Of a stretch of DNA of 64,000 bases, positions 44,628-56,640 are shown in pieces (position 1 is the first letter of the stretch; every line of letters begins with the position of its first letter). The DNA is taken from positions 8,020,679-8,084,678 of the forward strand of contig ML677386.1 of assembly GCA_007922305.1 (NCBI GenBank), read 5' to 3'. The notes under the pieces were generated by a model. That model did not search any database. It saw nothing but the letters and a program-made list of their open reading frames with translations, and was not told the origin of the DNA. The translations under genes and the position numbers were made by a program. The DNA is from Dermatemys mawii. Its lineage: Eukaryota > Chordata > Testudines > Dermatemydidae.

Positions 44628-45535
44628 TGTATAGTTTATTTTTTCTCTAACTGAAGCAATGTCTGATGGGAAAAGGGGTGTAGTTAAGGGCTATAAAAGG
44701 TTGAACCAAAACTAAGACACTCCATCCAGTTATAGCTAATTAATGGAAAGACCTTCCTAGTGCCTAGCTCTATCTGGTTTTCTCTCGAGTCTGTCATGTC
44801 TGCAAGCGTAGACAAGGCCTAACTGTCTTCAGCACTGCGTGGTTTGTCCTTGTCTGTGTTTGCAGTTTACCTGTCCCAGTTCAGTTACACTAATTGACAG
44901 CCATGCTCAGTAACAGTTTAATTCTGCAAGGCAGACAAAGCCACAGAGCTGAACTGAAAACAAGGCACTTCAGTACCACATTTTGAAGACTAAGAGTTGA
45001 GTATTTTCTGAGTCCTTGGATCTGATGCTCCATCATTGCCACTTTGGGTAGCAACATGTACTGATGCAAAATAGGTGTATTATGTTACAAGATCAGAATC
45101 CTAGCCTTTGACACCCACTGTGCACAAGCGCAAGTGACTATAAAAGGTGTAAGGCTGTGAAGAATTAGATCCCTTGTCTCCTGAAAGGACATCAGCAAAC
45201 CAGAAGGAATGCTGGGCTCGCATCAAAGAACAGTTCCTCTTTTTATTCTAAAATATCAAGATCCTTACATTAAAACATAATTGCTGTGGCATCTGTAGAA
45301 GTGAAAAGCTCTAGCTAAGGTTGTATCATTAAATATTCAAAATCACCTTCTATAGAAAATCATATCACATCATAAAATCACCCTGGCAGAAGTTAATGTA
45401 TTCATTATAGTGATAAAAAAAGTTCCATTTCAATTTATTGAGGCTGAGCTGCTGTAAATAGGACTCCTGGGAGGAAAAAGGCAGCCGTTAGCATTTAGAA
45501 GGTAGCACTTTTTGAAAGTTCTTTACACACGTACA
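44628..45535. other. Unassigned; two TATA-like motifs
   Basis: GGCTATAAAAGG (44688-44699) and GACTATAAAAGG (45136-45147) are textbook TATA-box sequences in unique DNA. With no adjacent exon, I regard them as possible relics of LTR promoters or as chance. Confidence 0.25.
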
Positions 45536-45539
45536 ACAC

Positions 45540-45775
45540 TGTGGTATAGGTAGGTAAATATTGTGATTCCCTTTTTACAGATGGGGAAAACCAAAGCACT
45601 TGTGTTAAGTAACTTGCCCAAAGTCACAGAAGATATCAATGTTACACGCCACCCCCCGACCGCCGCCTGTGTCTCATCCACAGAGGACCCCGAGACTGTT
45701 ACAGCCTTCAGTTACAGATCCTGGTTCTTTAACTCAAGCTCTAGATACTTATGTTGATAGGTTAATCCCTAGTGT
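45540..45775 (-). mobile_element. MIR / CORE-SINE copy
   Basis: CCCTTTTTACAGATGGGGAA, TTAAGTAACTTGCCCAAAGT and CACAGAAG form the classic antisense MIR core. The far end includes CTGGTTCTTTAACTCAAGC. Confidence 0.85.
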
Positions 45776-46561
45776 GTGTTGCACAAGGTAGCAGGTAGCA
45801 CATATATGTGGAGGCTCATCCAGGTTTCAAACTCACGTGAACTTCAGTTGCTCAGGAAGTTCCTGTCCAGAAGAAGTATGTAGAGTGTGTTAAGATGGCA
45901 TCTATCACACCTAAGAGGCCATCAGGTTTGGGCTATTTCTGACCAAGGTGCGGAGAAGCACTGTCCAGAGAACTTCCAGCCAGCAGCTGCGGTCTTCAAA
46001 TGAGGGAGATCAGCTCCAGTGCTGTTGTGGACTGTAACTGTGACTGTACGTCACACAGAGAGGGACTGTCTTTCAGGTAGGCAGGATTTTAATTCTCATT
46101 CTCGATGGCTCTGAAACACTCCAAGGTGAAGAAATGAGAGGCTGGTGGTGGCTACTGCACCAATAAGTAGGGGAGCAGGGGTAAATCTGTAATCTTGAGG
46201 CCATATGGTCCGAGCCATTGGGCTTGTCCATACACACCTATAAATACGGAGTGAAATTAATGGAGCTGGCTGGCCAGATAGAGATATCAGCTACCTTTCT
46301 CTCTGCTGCCCTGAGGAAGGGAGGGGGAAAATTAGGCTGGAGGATTAGTTAAGGCCAAGATCAAAGGATATTCCGGGTTTCTCTCAAACTGAGTGAGCAG
46401 GACTGTCAGCTTCTGAGACGGGAGTCTAGTAAGAGTGGATGTCCACGTCCAGCAGTGGAGCACATTGAATTTTATCTGTATGACATTATTTAGCCACATA
46501 CAATCTGAATGAAAAACAAGTGGTGGTGACTTTTTATGTTACAAAAGCTATTGGGCCAAAC

Positions 46562-46642
46562 GCAGCTGTGATATAAGCAGGTGCAATTCCACTGACTTCA
46601 GGAGACTGATGTCTGCTTACTGCAGGGCTGCATTTGGCCAAA
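46562..46642. repeat. Degraded palindromic MITE of the 21456 family
   Basis: TTCCACTGACTTCAGGAGAC core with GCTGTGATATAAGC and GCTGCATTTGGCC ends. Confidence 0.4.
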
Positions 46643-46689
46643 TATGCATAACATGGATGAGTGCCCTCAGGAGTCGCTTGGGTGCATTA

Positions 46690-46990
46690 AATCTTTCTGG
46701 CAAATTTATGATGAAAGCAAGATTTTAAAAAAGTGCTCATGTTTTAAAAAAAACTCATCAAAATAATGTTCCGTAACAGGTAGGCAATAAATTAATGAAA
46801 TTATTGTCTTCAAATTGTGCCAGAGAGAAAAATTAATTGCTGGGAGAATGAGGTAAAACACACAAAAAGGATCTCCACCCTCTGTAATCTCATGGCATTG
46901 TGCTATTTTTGCCTCTTGAAATCTAATTTCCATGAGACATTTCTGCAGAGTGCACATTTCCTGAATATGAATTTCTTAGCAGACTAATAC
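46690..46990. promoter_or_regulatory. Candidate conserved noncoding element
   Basis: Unique A/T-rich DNA with TAAATTAATGAAATTATTG and AAAAATTAATTGCTGGGAG (homeodomain-like cores), and no repeat. Inference only. Confidence 0.2.
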
Positions 46991-48437
46991 AAATGCCATA
47001 ATTCCAGAATAAAGAGATGGTGCCCTGGTGGCCTTTGACTGAGATAGATTATATTTCTAAGGGATCTCTAGTTCATTCCAAGGCATTGTGAATAACCCCT
47101 GCAAGACATGGAGGCAGACTAACAGAGGCAGTCTTAGACCCCCTAAAAGTGTGTATATAATTTTCAATAATATAGGTTTCATTCACGCCCAGAAATATAA
47201 ACACGTCTTTATTTTGATTTCAGTGTCCTCTGCAGCCTAATGAAGGGGCAGAATTCCAGTGCAGGGCCATTCACAGCAGTTGTTCATAGCCAGTTCCAAC
47301 TTGGTTAAGTTTACGGTACTAATGTGGTTCCTTGCACAGTGTTACTGAAGAATGCATTTGCTTTGGGTTGTGCATCCTAAATAATTTCACAGTCCTTGTC
47401 ATGTTTGCATTCCTGTCTCCATCTCACTCTGCCTCCCGCCCTTCCTGCTTGCTATTAAAACAACAGTCACACTGTTTCCCACCAGCCTCAGTTTTACAGA
47501 AGTATAAATAACTGTCCTTGGTTGTATATTTCAGATTGACAGGCTGGGCCAAATGTATCCCTGGCTGAATCGTCCACCTGGCTAGAATGGAAACATTTCA
47601 GTTTATGTTACACCCTGCCACGGAGTCAGGGGGAAATTCTAACACCTGTATAGGAGACTCAGGTTTCTAACAGCACCAGTTTGCAATACACAATGCAGCC
47701 ATGGCTGTTTAGTGGCAACTGCAGGATACGGACACGAGAAGTCATTGTGTCTCCTATTCGCTCATGTGCAGCTGTTGGCCAGTGAATCAGCACAACTCAT
47801 ACACACCAGCCATGGCCCAAAATCATCCCTATCAGACTCCTGGTTTCACAAACGAAATAAGCCTACACTGTTACTAAAGTTACATTTTCCAACAGAATAA
47901 AGAAAATTGCAGTGCCATCTAGTGATGTTGAAAGACACACATTAGAACCATGCTCCTAGCCCTTGCACGGTTAACTCATATTTATGTAGGGCCCTTTCAT
48001 GCCTTCTGCTTACATGGACAGAAGGGACAAGAATCTAGCAAATCCAGGGGGGACACACACAATGGGGAGAACTAGCCTCTCTTGGGGTTGGTGATTATAC
48101 TTGGGAGGGGAAGAAATGTCTGCTCACTCTGGCATCATCCCTCACCCTTCAAAACGGTGTGTAAATGAGTCCTGCCCCTGCTAGCTGTAGCTTCTTCACT
48201 TGCCTCTCTCCCTGTAGAGGGAACAACCCTTCCTGGAAAGCATGTTCCAGAGGACATGGCTGGTGGAGATTCCCTAGCAGCACAGCTCCCTCCTGGCAGG
48301 AGTTACACTCTCTGAGAGTTGGAGGAGGCAGGACACTCACACATAGACGCAGGGTTTCTCCGAGGATGTCCCTGACCTCTGTAGATCCATTAGGCATAAG
48401 GAGAACAGCCTCTTTGCTGTTTCCATGGCTGTGAACA
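46991..48437. other. Unassigned
   Basis: No repeat or gene recognised. The frames at 48149-48472 are chance. Confidence 0.35.
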
Positions 48438-48445
48438 CTGTAGGA

Positions 48446-48624
48446 CAGGCCTGCACAACATGCGGCCCGCACAGGCTCACTGTGCGGCCCGTGGGGGATG
48501 AGTAGGGGTGGGGCAAGCTAAGTGTTGGAGCGGGGGAAAGCGGATGGGGGCAAGACCTTTCAGCCTGTAGCTGGTTTTTTTGCAGTAATATGGCCCTTGG
48601 TGCTCTCCGAGTTGTGCAGGCCTA
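48446..48624. mobile_element. hAT-type MITE, 179 bp, perfect 8-bp target duplication
   Basis: Ends CAGGCCTGCACAACAT and TTGTGCAGGCCTA are inverted. CTGTAGGA flanks both sides (48438-48445, 48625-48632). Confidence 0.92.
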
Positions 48625-48644
48625 CTGTAGGAACCTCCTGTCCC

Positions 48645-48790
48645 CTGTTACTATTACCTACTATTTGTATTGTGATAGTCACTAGCAGCCCTCCTAGTCA
48701 TAGACCAGGACCACACTGTGCTAGACATTGCATGCCCATAGAACAGGCAGCCCCTGACCTTAAGAGCTTACAGTCTAGTCATGTGGGTAA
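48645..48790 (-). repeat. Interspersed repeat tail, inverted copy of the 20165 family
   Basis: TACTATTTGTATTGTGATAG, CCACACTGTGCTAGACATTG and CTTAAGAGCTTACAGTCTAG are the reverse-complement motif series of this tail. Confidence 0.6.
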
Positions 48791-49329
48791 CCACATAAGG
48801 GACAACAGGACTCCTAATGCCTGTCATCACAGATCCTAAGCATTAGACTTTGCAGATCCAGGGATCACTCTGTCTTTTCTGGAGTAGAACACTTCAGCCT
48901 TCCTAAACATCACAGATTTTAGGAGGGGAAGGGGAGAATTCACCCATAACGTTTTTGGCACAGAACTGCCACGTAACAGGGCAGTTACTTGTCATGAAGG
49001 GAGTTACGTGTTCAGATTAGTTTCAACAGATGTGTCACATTAGAACAAACAACATGTCAAGCTGTGCCAGTTGTGTCCCACCCCATTGAACATCAAACAC
49101 TTCCAGAATAAGTCATCGGAAAGTGTGAATTGTCAGCTCTTTTTGCCTTTAGAGAGAAAAGGTGGGGGAGGCCATATCAACTTCTGTGCGGGAGAGACAG
49201 GAGCACTTGAGGCACCCAAAGCTTTTCTTCATGTCAGGGAAAGGAACTCCCAGCCTCACAGCAAAATGCACAGATTATTTAGCATAAGTAGTAAGTGTAT
49301 ATTGTAAGGGACCATTCAAGGCAGAGTGA

Positions 49330-49865
49330 CCTGTTAACACTTCTACAGTCACAAGGAAAAAAGAGGGGGTTAGTGGGTTATAGATTATTATAATAAATCT
49401 CTTTCTCTGGTCAGTCCATGATTTTGTAGGTCTAGCAGAGTGATGAATTTAAGCTCTTATCTGTTGAGAGTGTTATGCAGGTTTTCTTTGAGGATGAGGA
49501 CTGAGAGGTCAGATATGGAGTGATCACTTTGTGATAAGTGTTCACCTACAGGTGACAGGATGGGTTTGTTTTTTATCGTTTTTTCTGTGGGAGTTCATTC
49601 AAGAGCGTAGTGATGGTCTGGTTTCACTCACTTAGTTGGGGACATTTAGTGCACTGGATGAGGAACACATGTGATAGGTACGTGTAGCAGCCATGGATCT
49701 TGAAATGGTGTGTTGTATGGGATGTTGACCATTGCAGCAGTGGAGACATGTCTGCAGGTTTTGCATCTGTTGTTCTGGCAGGGTCTGGTGCCACTTTGTT
49801 ACTACATGAAAATTTCATTTCCTCTGTGTGTGTGTAAATAATTTGGGTGCGTGGGTTCAAAGACT
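49330..49865 (-). pseudogene. Penelope-like element fragment (pre-GIY-YIG and endonuclease region)
   Basis: Minus 49860-49624 encodes TRTTDAKPADMSPLLQ, then HHFKIHGCYTYLSHVFLIQC and TKCP. The C-x-C/IQC-KCP layout is that of the segment just before the GIY-YIG nuclease of Penelope-like elements. Further on, in another frame, are GEHLSQSDHS, SDLSVLILKENL and REREIYY (49560-49380). The GIY core itself is broken by stops. No intact RT portion is present. The nucleotide sequence is close to a family common in turtles. Confidence 0.8.
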
Positions 49866-51402
49866 CGCCCTGGAAAATGTTGGTAAACCTTCATCTTCTG
49901 TTGCCTTCACTGAGAACTGATGGGGTTCAGCATCTTGCAGACTGAGCAATTAGGGAGGACAAAAGAAGCCAAACCGACAGCTAGAGCCGTGTGATGTATT
50001 CAAGACAACATTTTTTATATCTCCAAATCTGATGTTTTCACATTTAATTTCAGTTTCCTTCAATTTTGAGACAAAGGTTGCGAAATGTCAGGTTCTTGTT
50101 GGAAAATAGGATCATCTGAATTTCAGTGGATTTGTTTTAACTTTAAGCAGGTTTATTTTTGAAGCGAAAACTTGACATTTTTAAAATTGGAAATTTTGTT
50201 GGGATCACATTGCCCCGTGTAAAAAAGAAGCAAGTTTTGGTGCAAGAAACCCAACAACCAACCAAATAAACCCACATGATGTTAAAAGTGTTGTAGGTAT
50301 CAAATCACCTGAAAGGAAATAACTCTCAAACGTTCTAATGTTGTGCAGCCTTATTGACAGTACTGGACACCATACACCTTTTCAGGGATGAGAGAGCAGG
50401 TCAATATCCATATCCCTCCAATCCTGCTCCTGCTTTAGCAGTTAGAACCAGCTGTGCAGGTGGGATATGAGATAGAGAGATCTGTCCACTGGAGAGGGCA
50501 TAGAACCCACCAGCCTCATTTCACATAGGCCACTCACAAGCTCTCCACTGAATAAGACATTCACTGCCAGCCCAGACTGGACTAAAGGCCCTGTAGTCAG
50601 TCTCCTGAGCCACCCAGACTGCCCATTAAAGCATTTTGTATTTTCGTTTTTCCCTTCACTCTTCTTTACTGTGGCTCTTTAATATTCTGATTGCACCTTC
50701 ATTAGCATGTGAACTGGCCATGCCCCTTCTTTTAAATCTAACTGCAGAAACAAAACAAATACACCCACTGCAGGTAAAAACAGAAGTGCAGGTGCTTTTT
50801 GCAAATAAGGTAACAAGGAATCTTCAGATATTAATATCAAGTTCTGAAGGTCACAGCTGAGTTTTTGCTAGTTAAGCATCTCATAAGCCACCAGTTACCG
50901 GGTTATGATAACAGCAGGAAGTTCAAATCTGTCTTATTACCAGTACAAAGGTCCAGATTCCAAGAGTTCTCTCAGCGTTGCAGTTATGCTGCTAAGGCCT
51001 GTCAGATCTGAGCACCTGGTACCTATCCCATGGCAGCAGGTGAAATTAAATTACAGTTGGTACCCAATTTCATTCTAGTAGCCGAATTCCAACACAGGCA
51101 AATGGGCACTAGAGAAAACAGTATAATTTCGGGTTAGGAGGGAGGAGGAGGGAATCTAAAAATTATTGCTCTAAAGCACTCAATACCTAAAATGAGTTAG
51201 TGATCCATGGCAACTAAACAGTCATCAGCTAAATCATGTCTATCCATCATGAGGAATAGCATTTAGTAATTTTTTTAAAGATGTGACAGAAGATCTATAA
51301 AACCACAATGTAGGGATCCATAAAACCACATTACTTAGTAATGTATACCATGCTTTAATAAAATAAGACCTATGTATACATGCATCATAACATAAGACAT
51401 AC

Positions 51403-51403
<1 letters not shown>
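49866..51403. other. Unassigned
   Basis: No repeats or genes recognised in the A/T-rich sequence; frames such as 50636-50860 are chance. Confidence 0.35.
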
Positions 51404-51434
<31 letters not shown>

Positions 51435-51452
51435 GAGAGAAAGAGAGAGAGT
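51404..51452 (+). repeat. GA microsatellite
   Basis: About 49 bp of AGAGAGAG with interruptions (GGGAG, AAAG). It produces a poly(L,S) minus-strand frame that is not a gene. Confidence 0.95.
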
Positions 51453-52159
51453 GTGCTGGGAAAACAAACAAGTAAAATATTGTAACATGAGTTTCCTCTT
51501 CTATTTTTAAACAAAAATTAGATGTCCCCATTTTTATTATGACAAAACAAAACCAAACCAGCCTTAATCATTAATAAACCTGAAATGTTGTATTTGAATT
51601 TGTTATAGCAAAAATAAGATAATTAATTCTTCCATATATTTTCCATTATAGAACTTGACTCCCCTTCAATTTAGTATATTTAGCAACCCATCTCACAGTT
51701 ATAAATAACTTTTAGTAACTTAATCTGACTCTGTCCAGAAAAGGGAAAGCTACAAAGTAACCTTGATCCTGTCTATACAAGGAGGTCCCTATGTATAAAG
51801 GACAGTGCCATTTGCTAGATAAAGAACTCAAGACAGGCAGTTTTACAGTGATCTCGTGTTAAGAATCAACCAGCCACATGAATGTGTTGTTTGCTAGCTG
51901 GCCACAAGAGACCAGATAGCCCACCAGAAAGCTTTCCCTTTGTAACACTGAGTGGCAAGTTGCTTAATCAATGTGGCAGGCGGGAGTCAGTGTGTCCCAG
52001 TGATGGGAAAGTCAGTGTCTCCTAGAAGAAATAATAATAAAAGCAAAAGCAGGTACATCCTAAGGACTCAGGAGGATCTTTAGATTGACCAGCAAGCTTT
52101 TCAAGAGACCTCTTCAATGCAGCTCCATGTGAAAAAATAATATATAAATATTAATAAAA

Positions 52160-52400
52160 TAACATTCATTTTATATTTATATTGCACCTTTCATTGGTTA
52201 GAATCTCAAAGCATTTTAGAACTATACACAAACACAAAGAAACCACTCCACCCACCACTGAACTGTAGTCACCTCTCTGTTGGAGTATGGTAGCTATTAA
52301 ATGGTTCACAACTCTACACAGTAAGTTAGAACAGGATATTAAAAATGCTGCATCCAAAGGCCCTACAAAGGTTATATCACTGTGGCAATTATGCTAGCAG
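52160..52400 (-). repeat. MIR-like SINE tail, degraded
   Basis: TATATTGCACCTTTCATTGG, AATCTCAAAGCATTTTAGAA and CACCTCTCTGTTGG recall the 3' flank of antisense MIR-related SINEs (as at 54940). Tentative. Confidence 0.35.
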
Positions 52401-52632
52401 AATGGTATTTTTCTGTCAGTGCATGAACACTACCTCCCTGAACAGAGTTAGCTACATTGACAGAAGCCCTCTTCTGTTGACATAGTATGTCTAGACTAGG
52501 TGTTTTTCACCTGGTGGCTGGGTAGACGTACCCACGCTAACTCTGACTGAGGCAGTGTCATAAAAATAGAAGGGTAGCTGTGGTGGTGCGAAGGGTGGGA
52601 GGAGATAGTTGCCCCAAATATGTACCTTGTAC

Positions 52633-52755
52633 TAGGGATGCCAATTTGGGTTGGACATATTCCTGGAGTTTCATCACATGACATAGTCTTCAGTTAAAGA
52701 TTCAGCTTTAATTCCTGGAGACTCCAGGACAATCCTGGAAGGTTTGGCAACCCTA
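52633..52755. mobile_element. Short MITE, TAGGGATGCCAA ends
   Basis: TAGGGATGCCAA and TTGGCAACCCTA are inverted with one mismatch. The interior includes TTCCTGGAGACTCCAGGA, itself a palindrome. No clear target duplication. Confidence 0.7.
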
Positions 52756-52896
52756 TTTCATATGTCTATTTTTAGCACACTAGCTTAATCAGAGCTAGCA
52801 CAAGTATGTCTCACAAAATCAGACATAAAAATACAAAAGGGTCAGAGCACACTAATACTGAAATAATTACTTTCTTTCTCATTTTTACCATATCAT

Positions 52897-53019
52897 TAGG
52901 GTGACCAGATAGCAAGTGTGAAAAATTGGGATGAGGATGGGTGATAATAGGTACTTATATAAGAAAAAGTCCTAAATGTTGGGATTGTCCCTATAAAATC
53001 AGGACATCTGGTCAACCTA
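52897..53019. mobile_element. Short MITE, TAGGGTGACCAGAT ends
   Basis: TAGGGTGACCAGAT and ATCTGGTCAACCTA are inverted with one mismatch. The middle has AAAAAGTCC and TTGGGATTGTCCCTATAAAA. It is a widespread turtle MITE. Confidence 0.8.
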
Positions 53020-53204
53020 CCTATAATTATAAAAAAAATCAATTGGAATATAAATAGTGTATTTACGTTTCCGTGTATAGTATACAGAGTAGTATAAACA
53101 AGTCATGTTCTATATGAAATTTTAGTTTATACTGACCTGGCTAGTACTTTTTATATAGCCTGTTGTAAAACTAGGCAAATATCTAGATGCATTCAGGTAT
53201 CCCC

Positions 53205-53265
53205 CCTGGAAGACCTCTGCATACTCCGAGGGGTCTGTGTACCCCTGTTTGAGAAGCACTGCTCT
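53205..53265. mobile_element. hAT end fragment
   Basis: GTGTACCCCTGTTTGAGAAG followed by CACTG fits the hAT terminus ending in GAGAA.CACTG. Confidence 0.4.
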
Positions 53266-53997
53266 GAATGTCCTGCTTTGGCTGCTTCTGCCCCCACCAG
53301 CTGGAATTTCTCGCTGGCTCCTTTCTGTAGTTTTCCCCTTGTTTTATTCAGGCAACATCTCTTTGAAATGCAGCTTGCCTTACTCACACAAGTAAACTAA
53401 CAGGTCTACTTCTTATCAAATGAGCTTTGTTTTTGTTGTCTACAAATCACACCTTTGAGGGAGCTGTGCAGATGGGGGATGGTGGTGACTCACCAGAAAC
53501 AAGACACATCAGAAACCAGTCAGGTCTGTCGTGAGCAGCGAGTCTTTATAACCACGAAACAATCCAAATGATTTACCATAAGCCGCAACAAACAGCCACA
53601 AAATCCTCCCCCGCCTGGGGCTCATCCGTTCCTCAAAACTGTGGTGTAAGGCCTGCATCTCAAAGGCATTTTTCCCCTCCCTTAGTCCCCAGCTGCCCCA
53701 TTCCTGAGAAGGGGAGGAGGGAGAGGAAATCAGAGTTAACCTTTTGTTTACCATGCTCTTGCACCTTGGCACAGGACTATACGTGTTTTCAATGTTTAAT
53801 ATTATACTTATGACATGACTCAAATAGTCAATTTAAAAATGAAAAAAAAGCATAAAGCAAAATCCTTGCCACCAAATTAAGTAATCGCAAATGAAAGAAT
53901 ACTGTTGAAATATAGATTCTACATCAGATGTAGCACAGACTGTGATCAGCAGCATACTCTGTCCAAAACTGACCACTAAGACTTACTCAGATTAAAA

Positions 53998-54310
53998 AAT
54001 GTCTACACTAGCACTTATGTCAGCAAAATTTTGTCGCTCAAGGTATGAAAAAAACCACACTCCTGAATGACACAAATTGTGCTGGCATAAGTGGTCGGGT
54101 GCACAGTGCTGTCTGTGGGAGATGCTTTCCCACCAACACAGCTACTACCGCTCAGTGAGCTGGTTTTATTATACCAACAAAAGAGCTCTCTCCCGTCAGC
54201 ATAGCACGGCTACGCAAGTGATCTTACAGCAGCAGTTACTCACATGCAGGGTCAGCACTTTCAGACTGTATTATCTGTATCAGTACATCTGTGCCACATG
54301 CTGTAAGCTT
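53998..54310. repeat. 'ATGTCTACACT' MITE
   Basis: AATGTCTACACTAGCACTTA, TTTTGTCGCTCAAGG, AAAAAACCACACTCCTGAA, TGGGAGATGCTTTCCCACCA and AGCACGGCTACGCAAG. The arrangement matches 29576-29855. The terminal right repeat is replaced by unrelated sequence. Confidence 0.7.
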
Positions 54311-54939
54311 GCTAATGCAGACATGGCTTTAATAATGCATTCTTGGAGCCAGACACAACCCCAAATTCGATTTCTCTGTCACAATCCAAATTCAATAATT
54401 AAAAAGAATCTGTCCAAACCACCTATATAAATCCGCAGCAACTCCCTATGTTTTCATTATAAACTAAAATCAGATATCAACGCTTTTTACCCAGCTAGTA
54501 GATTATAAAGGCAAAGGGTGTGTTTTGAACTGTTTTGGAGAAGCAAGTATTTCCAAATTATAGGTATGACATAATTAGAAGTAAAGGGAAACTGGAAGGG
54601 GAGAAACATTCCCATTTTAAGTTACATAACTATTTGCTTTCTCAGTCAGTATGATTTTTAAGATTTGACTTACTAATAATGCCCAACTTTGGTACAAAAG
54701 ATGTCTGAAAGTTTACATAGTGCAAACGCAGACATAAACTGTGTGTACGTTAATGAGCATGAGGGCTGTTGACCAGCGGGTAGTTATGAGTACAGAAATT
54801 TCTTGGGTTTTTTGAAACATTAATGATAAGCTATATATGCAACTGGAGGGTCCCTATTTAGGTGTGCAGGATTTCACACAAATAAAGAACAACTCTTTCC
54901 AGCTGAACTATGTACTCCAGGTAACACAGTATCCTTCTA

Positions 54940-55145
54940 CAGCACTTTTCATCAGAGGATTTCAAAGTCCTATAAAAAGGAGGGGAAGGTATTATCACCA
55001 CTATTTTACAAGTCAGGAAATGGAAACAGTGAGGCTAAGTGGCTTGACCAAGAACACACAGAAAGTCTGTGGCAGAGCTGGGTAGAATACCCTAGTTCTC
55101 CCAACTTCCAGTCCCCTATTCAAACAACTAGAATATGCTGTCTCT
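54940..55145 (-). mobile_element. MIR / CORE-SINE copy
   Basis: CACTATTTTACAAGTCAGGA, AACAGTGAGGCTAAGTGGCT, TTGACCAAGAACACACAGAA and GCAGAGCTGGGTAGAATACC form the antisense MIR core in order. Confidence 0.85.
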
Positions 55146-55854
55146 CATACTACTAGACATATTTCCATTCTTACGCATGTGCCTAGTTAGCTGCATATTT
55201 AACAATGGAAATCTATCCCTCAGTGTCTTTATGTATACTGTTGTATCTGTGTGAATGCTTGGAGATGATGGTGCTGTGTCTAATATAAACAATTTTTAAA
55301 AGTCCAGAGGTTAGTTAGAAATATATCAAATAAGCTTTCAAGGGTAAGAGGCTAACGCAGTGCTTACTTGGAACTATCCAATCAGTAGACAGAGGATTCC
55401 AGCTCCAAAGAAATCAAAGCTCCCGGCAAGATTAGGCAGTACATCATGAAAACAAACTCTCACTGGTTGATAGTACCCTGAAGTCCTCAGACTGTTGCTA
55501 GCTGTTTCTAACAACAGAAGCCTTTATACAGATTCCCATAAACGTGCACTCTATGTCTTTTTCAAATAAGTTGGAAATTTTCAAGCTGCGTATTGTGTAT
55601 TTTGGTCCTGGTCCTGTAAGCCCTTGTGAGTAATGTTACTCACATGCAGGATCAGCACTTTCAGACTGTATGATCTAGGAGGTGTTTACCACTGTCTCCA
55701 TCTTCCTGGTATCTGACTTAATGCTTTCAATTAGGACACTTTAAATATTTTAAAAGCAGTCTAGTGTGATAATTATCTCCGAACATGTTTGCAGGGTATA
55801 TGGTGCCTCCTATCATGCTCACCATTATGATGGCAGACTCGAGATTTATGAGCA

Positions 55855-56050
55855 AAGGAACTCCTGGGATTTAAATTCTGCTCTGACACTGAACAGCTCT
55901 GTGACCTTGGGCAAACGAATTAACCTCTGCCTCTTTGTATCTAAACACCGACAATCTCCATGGCTTCGATTTCCTCATCTGTAAAATGAGGTTAGTAATA
56001 TTTACTCTAACTTGCATATAGGAGGTTTAATTAATATTCATACAGAACTT
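55855..56050 (+). mobile_element. MIR / CORE-SINE copy
   Basis: TGGGATTTAAATTCTGCTCT, TGTGACCTTGGGCAAACGAA, TTAACCTCTGCCTCTTTG and TTTCCTCATCTGTAAAATGA show the sense MIR core. Confidence 0.9.
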
Positions 56051-56434
56051 TCCAGATGTTAAGGGTTAATGAAGGAGACATTTCTATATGCTGCAGTTCC
56101 ATGGTCTGTGTGAAGAAAATGTAAAGCCCAAGATGAATTGTTTATAGAGTAGGACTTCTGAAATTTGATAGGCTGATCTAGCCATTCTCCTAAAGTCTCC
56201 ACTAAGTACAGGTCGTCTCCTAAAAGAGCTTCAGGCCAACACAGCATCAGACTGAGATTTTGTGTTGTAACATAATGAAACACTAAGTCATCTTGATGCA
56301 AACATCATAACATGGTGCTGTGGCTAAAAGGTCTCCAAAGAAGTGCCACAGTTACATATCACCATCACCTCCTCCCATTAAACTTGGCATGTTGCTGGAT
56401 CTGTCTGCTTAGTGCTCAAAGAGGGTGCAGGAGG
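56051..56434. other. Unassigned
   Basis: No feature recognised. Confidence 0.4.
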
Positions 56435-56640
56435 CCCAGGTCATAAAAATGGCCATACTGGGTCAGACCAGAGGTCCATATACCCAGTATCCTGCCTTCA
56501 GACTGTGGCCAGTGCCAGATGCTTCCGATGGAATGAACAGAACAGGGCAATTTATTGAGTGATCCATCCCATCATCCATCCCAGCTTCGGGCAGTCAGAG
56601 GTCAGAATGGAGAAAGGGAAAGCTGACCAGAGGTTTGTGT
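56435..56640 (+). repeat. Interspersed repeat, 'CCATACTGGGTCAGACCA' family
   Basis: ATAAAAATGGCCATACTGGG, TCAGACCAGAGGTCCATATA, TGTGGCCAGTGCCAGATGCT and GGAATGAACAGAACAGGGC. Abundant in turtles and birds; I think a LINE 3' end, not resolved. Confidence 0.7.

Noticed and set aside
51240..51488. Minus-strand frame with a serine/leucine run
   Set aside because: Translation of the GA microsatellite.
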